Assembly (NCBI RefSeq): GCF_048595755.1
Contig: NZ_CP184360.1
Coordinates: forward strand, 1,674,001-1,738,000
Reading direction: 5' to 3'
Source of the DNA: Luteococcus sp048595755
Lineage (GTDB): Bacteria; Actinomycetota; Actinomycetes; Propionibacteriales; Propionibacteriaceae
DNA length: 64,000 bases
Below, piece by piece: positions 59,423-64,000 of the stretch. The notes beneath the pieces were generated by a model, which was given only the letters and a program-made list of their open reading frames with translations, was not told the DNA's origin and made no database searches. How positions within the stretch are numbered: the stretch's first letter is position 1; every line of letters starts with the position of its first letter. The translations under genes were made by a program, and so were the position numbers.

Positions 59423-61165
59423 GTGAAAGTGATCATGAATATCCCCCAGATTCCCGGATTTACGTCCGATGAACTCAACGACCTGGGAGGATTATGGGAT
59501 ATCCCCAGCGGATCCTTCCCACCGCTCCTGTGGCCGAGCGACTGGTTGTCGAATATCACCCCCAGCCCCAAGGGGTGGCTTGCCGTTGAAGAGTACCGCG
59601 TCGTAGCTTCTCCTATGCACGGCACTAGCACTTTCAGCACCGGTTGTCTTCTTGTCGATGCAGGCTCCGAGGAGCTGGCCCTCGAGGCGACGAATTGGCT
59701 AGGCGAGGACTTGGGGAAAGTTGAGTGCGGCCCCCATATGAGTTCCAATGGACTCTCCGCAAACGTTCGGGGTGAAGGGGAATCCTGCTTCGAAGTTTCA
59801 TGGTTCGTTAACGCTAGGCAGGCGCTGGGTTCTGATCTGCCTCAGGTCGAGTTGTCGAACACATTCCTTTGGTTTTGGGACGCTTTTCCAGTGGGCGGTG
59901 GTTGGAGCTATCTTGACGCCGCCGGGCGTACTCAAGAACTGGTTAGGTATCGCGCCGAGGAAGGCAGCTGGTTCGTGGAAATTCGAGCTGACGAATTCCA
60001 GACGTTCTTGCACTACCGTGGCGCGTCAGCGGTCCTGTATAAGAGGTCTGTGATCGCGTTGCCTCGCGTGGACTTCGATCGCGTCGATGACGAGTTTCAT
60101 AACGCGTGGGGGCACTTCAGTTTCTTTGCAACGGGAGAGCCGACAGCCCTACGTGAAGAGTGCTTCTCGATGCTAGATGGGAACTATGTGATCAAAGGGA
60201 GGAAGAGTCCTCGACTCCCTAGGTTCGATGACTTTTCTCCGGAAGAGATAGCCTTCGAAGAGTTCATCTACGCCCGGGATGGTGAGACTGGGAAGCTCAT
60301 GAACTGGCCATGTGATCCGAAGGCTCTGAGTTCCTATCACTCCACAGACTCGGATTACCCTCATTACCTGACGCCTATCTATTTTCGGCGGGAAGTGCTG
60401 CAGGACTACTTGGCGCAGCCGAGCCGATATCACGTCACACCATTCCGTCTCTCTTGCCTTCATCTCTGGGGGGTGGATATTTCGATCAATACTGCGGGCC
60501 TCGTTGAGGTTTATCTCGGCGATATTGCACAAAAAATCCCCCATCAAGACTGGGGCCATTGGAAGTCATATAACGTCCCGCCGGAAGGGAAAATGGAAGA
60601 AGGCAGATTCCGTCGCGACTTCCTTGGCCAGTTTGTCGATTCTCCGGATCCTATTGGTGATCTCAAGCGAGCGAGGGTCGAGGCCAATCAGAGATTCGTT
60701 GCAGTCTTTGGCGATCCGCTCTGGAAGGAACTTCCGAAGGACCTCGAGCTTGAATATCGCTCGCTCATGGGGCCAATGAACGAGGATCCGGTTAGTCTTA
60801 ATGGTCCTGTGTTGATTTTGACCAAGGTATTTGTTGATTCCCTTAACTCAAAACTGTTGAGGTCTCAGGCTCCAGTGGGTACTCAAGGTCAGTCGCTCGC
60901 TCAGCTGAAGTCCTGGTTGGAGGCGCGCGATGTTCCAAGTGAGCCATCGAAGGTGTTATCGAATTTATACGCATTGCGTTCTCGAGGGGGTGTTGCACAT
61001 CTGAGCAACTCCGATAGCCCCAAGGCTCAAGCGCAACTTGGAATCTCCGGGATGAAGCCGTCGGCTGCTTTTGACCACATCATCCATGAACTGACCGAAT
61101 CGGTGAAGTCTCTCGCTGATTCACTGGCTCGGGAGGAGGGTGGAAACGTCAGCGGAGACGCGTGA
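59423..61165 (+). CDS. 580-aa protein of unknown function with HEPN-like C-terminus
   Basis: The large frame has lower GC than its neighbours. The first about 420 residues match nothing I recognise and look beta-rich ('STGCLLVDAGSEELALEATNW', 'PHYLTPIYFRREVLQDYL', 'LHLWGVDISINTAGLVEVYLGDI'). The last about 100 residues are helical, with 'VLSNLYALRSRGGVAHLSNS' placing R521-x4-H526 in the context typical of HEPN RNase domains (LRxxxAH). The helix 'IIHELTESVKSLADSLA' follows. A HEPN ribonuclease behind a sensor-like N-terminus is a common plan of abortive-infection proteins; this remains a hypothesis. GTG at 59423 or ATG at 59435 is the start. Confidence 0.65.
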   Translation: MKVIMNIPQIPGFTSDELNDLGGLWDIPSGSFPPLLWPSDWLSNITPSPKGWLAVEEYRVVASPMHGTSTFSTGCLLVDAGSEELALEATNWLGEDLGKVECGPHMSSNGLSANVRGEGESCFEVSWFVNARQALGSDLPQVELSNTFLWFWDAFPVGGGWSYLDAAGRTQELVRYRAEEGSWFVEIRADEFQTFLHYRGASAVLYKRSVIALPRVDFDRVDDEFHNAWGHFSFFATGEPTALREECFSMLDGNYVIKGRKSPRLPRFDDFSPEEIAFEEFIYARDGETGKLMNWPCDPKALSSYHSTDSDYPHYLTPIYFRREVLQDYLAQPSRYHVTPFRLSCLHLWGVDISINTAGLVEVYLGDIAQKIPHQDWGHWKSYNVPPEGKMEEGRFRRDFLGQFVDSPDPIGDLKRARVEANQRFVAVFGDPLWKELPKDLELEYRSLMGPMNEDPVSLNGPVLILTKVFVDSLNSKLLRSQAPVGTQGQSLAQLKSWLEARDVPSEPSKVLSNLYALRSRGGVAHLSNSDSPKAQAQLGISGMKPSAAFDHIIHELTESVKSLADSLAREEGGNVSGDA

Positions 61166-61359
61166 GAACCTTCCCTACTGACTCAAGGCGCCTTCGGCGC
61201 ACGTGACCGGCGGCAGCGGGGCCCCGCGACAGGGCCCCGCGCTCCGGTCGCTTCGCTCCCTGCGCGCACCCCGTCGCACCCCACCGCCGCCGGTCCCGAA
61301 CATGACAGGGCGCCCCGAGCCATCTGGTTCAGGGCGCCCTGGATCTTCACCGACTCGAC
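61166..61359. terminator. Intergenic block of hairpins, including a bidirectional terminator
   Basis: Strong GC hairpins follow the 580-aa gene: GCGGGGCCC/GGGCCCCGC at 61216-61224 with 61231-61239, and CAGGGCGCCC/GGGCGCCCTG at 61306-61315 with 61332-61341. They lie between convergent genes. No coding sequence is visible. Confidence 0.65.
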
Positions 61360-61683
61360 CTACTCGCGCACGACCTTGATCGGGTAGACCTCCGTTCGCA
61401 GCATCTTCACTGCTTCCGTGCAGGCCTCCTCGTACTGTGCCTGGGCTTCGGGCGGGTTGAAGCGACCGTCAAAGTCGATACAGTCCCAGAGCGCACCGCA
61501 ACGCCGGAGCAACGTGACCAGCTCGGGGGAGAGAGCGTAGTCCTCGGGTGTCATCGCGTACTCGTCGGTGTAGTTCTCCCACAGCGGCCACGGGTGGCCG
61601 TAGTCGAAGAAGAACCTGATCTCGCGCTCCTCGGCTGGGTACTCGCGTGCAGGCCGTGGAAGCCCGCCATCCCACTTCACCAT
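61360..61683 (-). CDS. Hypothetical acidic protein
   Basis: A 107-aa protein I do not recognise ('REYPAEEREIRFFFDYGHPW', 'YTDEYAMTPEDYALSPELVT', 'DFDGRFNPPEAQAQYEEACT'). It is rich in aromatic and acidic residues, soluble, with no motif. The ATG at 61683 was chosen; the same frame remains open across attR and the IS element upstream, but that extension is composite and not a gene. The 61684-61937 stretch upstream contains no recognisable gene. It is the last gene of the island. Confidence 0.55.
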   Translation of the reverse strand: MVKWDGGLPRPAREYPAEEREIRFFFDYGHPWPLWENYTDEYAMTPEDYALSPELVTLLRRCGALWDCIDFDGRFNPPEAQAQYEEACTEAVKMLRTEVYPIKVVRE

Positions 61684-61937
61684 GTACGGAAGACTACGGA
61701 CCCTGCCCGTCTCCGGCATCCGAATTGCGTCGGCAACCAAGGCGCCGCCACGATCCATGCCGACCACACCCGCTCGGGCAAAGTTCTCACCGGCATGGAC
61801 CGCGCCGGACCGAAAATCGAACAGTCCGGATCTCGCGGGCCCCCGGCGGACCCCCGACCTGAAATCGACGGCATCCGTGCAGCTGTCGGCAGGCGTGGAA
61901 CCGCCTCCAAACGGGGCGAATTCACGGCAAGGAGGCT

Positions 61938-61981
61938 TTCGCAATGAGAAGGTCAGGGGTTCGAATCCCCTATGCTCCACC
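61938..61981. repeat. attR (44-bp direct repeat)
   Basis: A perfect copy of 47280-47323. It lacks the tRNA 5' half, so it is not a tRNA gene. To its right, 61982-62093 is a short non-coding-looking flank up to the IS3 element. Confidence 0.95.
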
Positions 61982-62146
61982 CCACGCACAAGGCTCGAAC
62001 CCTTGCCATCATCGATGGTTCCGGTTCGGGCCTTGTTGCTTTCTTGGGCCCAGGTGAGGGCGTTGGCGTTGATCTCGGGGTCGAGGAGCATCTTGAAGCG
62101 CCCCGGGTTTGATGTCGCATCCGTTTGAGTTCGAGAGGATGCAGTC

Positions 62147-62458
62147 ATGCCGAAAGTGATCGATGAGAAGGTCCGTGCCCGGGCGGTGCGGTTGGTGCAG
62201 GAGCACCGCTCGGAGTACCCGACCGAGTCGAAGGTGCTGGAGGCCGTGGCCCGGCAGGAGGGGGTCGGCAAGGAGTCGTTGCGGCGGTGGGTGAACCAGG
62301 CCGAGGTCGATTCCGGGGCCCGGCCGGGAACGACCAGCGCTGAGCTGGAGGAGATCAAGAAGCTGACGGCCGAGAACAAGCGGCTGCGCGAGGACGTGGC
62401 GATCCTGAAGGCGGCCACGAGTTTCTTCGTGGGGGAACTCGACCCCCGCAACCGATGA
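62147..62458 (+). CDS. IS3-family transposase OrfA
   Basis: A 103-aa HTH protein. 'RARAVRLVQEHRSEYPTESK' and 'GVGKESLRRWVNQAEVDSGA' form the terminal-repeat-binding helix-turn-helix, and 'LEEIKKLTAENKRLREDVAI' is the leucine zipper. It overlaps orfB by ATGA; fused OrfAB would come from -1 frameshifting. Confidence 0.92.
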   Translation: MPKVIDEKVRARAVRLVQEHRSEYPTESKVLEAVARQEGVGKESLRRWVNQAEVDSGARPGTTSAELEEIKKLTAENKRLREDVAILKAATSFFVGELDPRNR

Positions 62459-63435
62459 TCTTGGGTTTCATCGACATGCTTCGTGTCGAGGGCCATGCGG
62501 TCGAGTGGATCTGTCGGGTGCTGCGCGAGCAGGGTTGCTAGGTCGCCGCACGGACCTACCGTTGTTGGGCCAGGGGTCGGGTCAGCGCCCGCACGGTCTC
62601 GGACGCGCAGGTCGCCGACGCCGTCCACCGGATCGTGTGGCGGTATGAGGACCTGTCTGGCGGGGGTCGTCGCAAGGTGATGAACCCCGAGGGGCTCTAC
62701 GGACGTCGCAAGATGCTTGTCGCGGTCCGCAACCATCTTGGCGTGAGGGTTTCGCCCGGGTCGGTGGACCGGGTGATGCGCGGTTTCGGGTTGCACGGTG
62801 TTCGCCGCGACAAGGGCATTCGCACGACCATCCCGGCCAAGGACGGGATCCGTGCCGGGGACCTGGTGAACCGGGACTTCACCGCGGATGCGCCAAACCG
62901 GTGCTGGGTGACCGACTTCACCTACTGCCGAACCTGGGCTGGTTGGGTCTATGTCGCGTTCATCGTGGACGTGTTCTCCCAACGGATCGTGGCCTGGCAT
63001 GCGCAGACCATCAAGCACGTCGACCTGGTCCTGACGCCGCTGCGGATGGCTGTGTGGCAGTGTGAGCGGCAAGGCTACCCTGTCGAAGTTGGACAGTTGA
63101 TCCACCATAGCGACGCAGGCAGTCAATACACCTCGTTGACGCTCACCGAGCACCTCGCGCTGGAGAACATCCGCCCCTCGATCGGCACCGTCGGTGATGC
63201 CTACGACAATGCGTTGATGGAGACGATCAATGGGCTCTACAAGGCCGAATGCGTCCGGACCAGGATCTTCCACGACGGGCCGTACAAGTCCCTCGCTGAC
63301 GTCGAGTACGCCAGCGCCGGCTGGGTCGACTGGTACAACACCCGCCGGCTCCACTCCAGCATTGGTAACGTGCCACCAGCAGCCTACGAGGCAGCCCACT
63401 ACGAGGGCCTCACCAGAGAGCCCCAACCCGCATGA
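62455..63435 (+). pseudogene. IS3-family transposase OrfB with internal stop
   Basis: The DDE transposase is readable over its full length: 'CWVTDFTYCRTWAGWVYVAF' (first Asp), 'LIHHSDAGSQYTS' (second Asp) and 'GDAYDNALMETINGLYKAE' (Glu), so all catalytic residues remain. A TAG at 62539-62541 interrupts codon 29, where CAG (Gln) would restore the frame ('REQGC-stop-VAARTYRCWA'). The downstream frame could restart near 62635. With the stop, no full OrfAB can form unless it is read through. Confidence 0.88.
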
Positions 63436-63462
63436 AAGCGGCAGAGAACCTGGGGCGCTTCA

Positions 63463-63716
63463 GTGTCCTCCACCATGCGCAGCCGCTGGTCCAGCCCATC
63501 CATCCTGCCCGGTGAAGTGAGGCGGTCACGCCACACCTGACCATCAACCCGGCTCAAACCCGGCACGACAGTGTCGGTGTCGAGCAGCCCGAGCGTCTCA
63601 ACGGTACCCACGCGGCGCATCAGCCCTCCCGTGACGGGATCATCCGGCTCCGCCAGCATTGCCAGCACCACCCGGGCACGACGTTCATCAAAACCAAGAC
63701 CAGCAACACCAGACAC
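63463..63716 (-). pseudogene. dprA: dprA-like gene, cut after about 84 codons by the IS element
   Basis: A GTG at 63716 behind GGAGGAG opens 'GFDERRARVVLAMLAEPDDP', then 'MRRVGTVETLGLLDTD', 'SRVDGQVWRDRL' and 'MDGLDQRLRMVED'. The pattern (ERRAR..LAMLAEPDD, VWRDRL) resembles the N-terminal part of actinobacterial DNA-processing protein DprA. The Rossmann fold expected next is missing: the sequence meets the IS end at 63462 and does not resume beyond the other IS end. The assignment to DprA rests on this short region only. Confidence 0.6.
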
Positions 63717-63932
63717 GACGGCTCCTCCTCAAACAGGTTCACCGAGAAGGTGTTCCTGCCGCCGCCCTTGGACTGGTCGAATCGCCCCGCCTGTGACGAT
63801 CTCGGAGAACGGGGTTTCACCGCCCAGGGGTACGCCTGCGCCGTCGGCAGCGACTCGACGTGTCGACCGGTGATACTGGGCATGTTCTCTCTTAGGATGG
63901 GTGGTGTGACACCAGAACAAGGAGGTGACTGC

Positions 63933-64000
63933 GTGTCGGTCGACGACGATGCGAGCTCAGCGAGACGCGCCCTCCAGCTCGTCGACATGCCAACACCAAG
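63933..64000 (+). CDS. 5' end of an unidentified gene (runs off the window)
   Basis: The GTG at 63933 stands 6 nt after a near-perfect Shine-Dalgarno AAGGAGGTGA. The visible 22 codons read 'VSVDDDASSARRALQLVDM' and on. The same frame is open further upstream, but the strong ribosome binding site fixes this start. It is divergent from the dprA-like fragment; the 63717-63932 gap contains no other certain gene. The family cannot be told. Confidence 0.5.
   Translation, partial: MSVDDDASSARRALQLVDMPTP

Larger units (their letters stand above)
47280..61981. mobile_element. Integrated, decayed AICE-like genomic island in tRNA-Ala
   Basis: About 14.7 kb bounded by a 44-bp direct repeat of the tRNA-Ala 3' end. 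Mobility genes inside are a truncated tyrosine integrase next to attL, an FtsK/Tra-like translocase with a frameshift, a Pra-like activator and a GntR regulator with operators at pra and at itself. No intact integrase, excisionase or replication gene is left, so it is probably immobile. Cargo comprises a metal ATPase cassette, a pflB remnant and several nuclease-like or unknown genes. Base composition drops in the right third (59-61 kb), showing mixed origins. Confidence 0.88.
62094..63462 (+). mobile_element. IS3-family insertion sequence
   Basis: About 1369 bp with terminal inverted repeats starting TGAAGCGCCCC (identical over the first 11 bp at both ends, then GGTT shared). It contains orfA and orfB with a 4-bp overlap in the -1 frame, typical of IS3. 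No matching 3-bp target duplication is seen (TCT left, GTG right), so one flank has probably been rearranged. Confidence 0.88.

Noticed and set aside
61938..61981. Second tRNA-Ala gene
   Set aside because: Only the 3' 44 bp are present; there is no acceptor 5' strand, D arm or 5' half of the anticodon stem. It is the attR repeat.
61360..63426. 688-aa frame running across the 61360 gene, attR and the IS3 element
   Set aside because: It joins three unrelated segments, including antisense of orfB; only the last 107 codons look like a gene.
63571..63873. 100-aa plus-strand frame near the window end
   Set aside because: Largely antisense to the dprA-like fragment and Ser/Thr/Arg/Pro-rich like a shadow; no ribosome binding site.

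Overview
The window is high-GC DNA of an actinobacterium, most likely a member of the Propionibacteriaceae. This rests on gene content rather than any marker gene: monomeric NADP isocitrate dehydrogenase, biotin pyruvate carboxylase, an IdeR/DtxR repressor, SepX/GlpR, and the actinobacterial families DUF3151, DUF3027, DUF2530 and Helicase_C_3, many with GTG starts. The family-level placement is inference.

Region 1 (1-47 kb) is a densely packed chromosomal core. In order it holds a secreted peptidoglycan-binding protein (cut by the window edge), typA, an amino-acid permease, DUF3151, a secreted alkaline phosphatase, purA, the nickel-pincer cofactor genes larC-larE-larB, a secreted Pro/Thr-rich protein, icd, a TetR regulator, tRNA-Gln-glmU-prs, a Helicase_C_3 protein coupled to a Pro-rich membrane protein, nagB, a cold-shock protein with DUF3027, a purine permease, a divergent cupin/methyltransferase pair around a near-perfect iron box, and pyc behind a consensus CRP-type site. 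It continues with nagA, ideR, a methyltransferase, thioredoxin, tRNA-Arg, a eukaryotic-type UDP-glucose pyrophosphorylase, two tandem HTH paralogues, mscL, SAF and FmdB proteins, a 5-formyl-THF cyclo-ligase, and the run moeA(glp)-moaC-mog-rimJ-sepX, which mixes molybdenum cofactor synthesis with cell division. GAGCYTGTCGAGG-type dispersed repeats recur and have entered larC and larB in frame.

Region 2 (47.28-61.98 kb) is an integrated, decayed element. A 44-bp direct repeat of the 3' end of tRNA-Ala(CGC) bounds it (47280-47323 and 61938-61981). It carries a truncated tyrosine integrase, a frameshifted FtsK/Tra-like translocase, a Pra-like activator and a GntR (KorSA-like) regulator with matching palindromic operators, which are hallmarks of actinomycete integrative and conjugative elements (AICEs). 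Cargo includes a CPG-type metal P-type ATPase with an HMA protein and a divergent Crp/Fnr regulator, a broken pflB, and three nuclease-like proteins of unknown role: a PD-(D/E)XK protein, a membrane-anchored HNH protein, and a 580-aa protein with a HEPN-like RxxxxH motif. These three are the best candidates for an undescribed defence function.

Region 3 (62-64 kb) holds an IS3-family element whose orfB has an internal stop. The element lies against a dprA-like gene that is cut after about 84 codons. A divergent gene starts at the window end.
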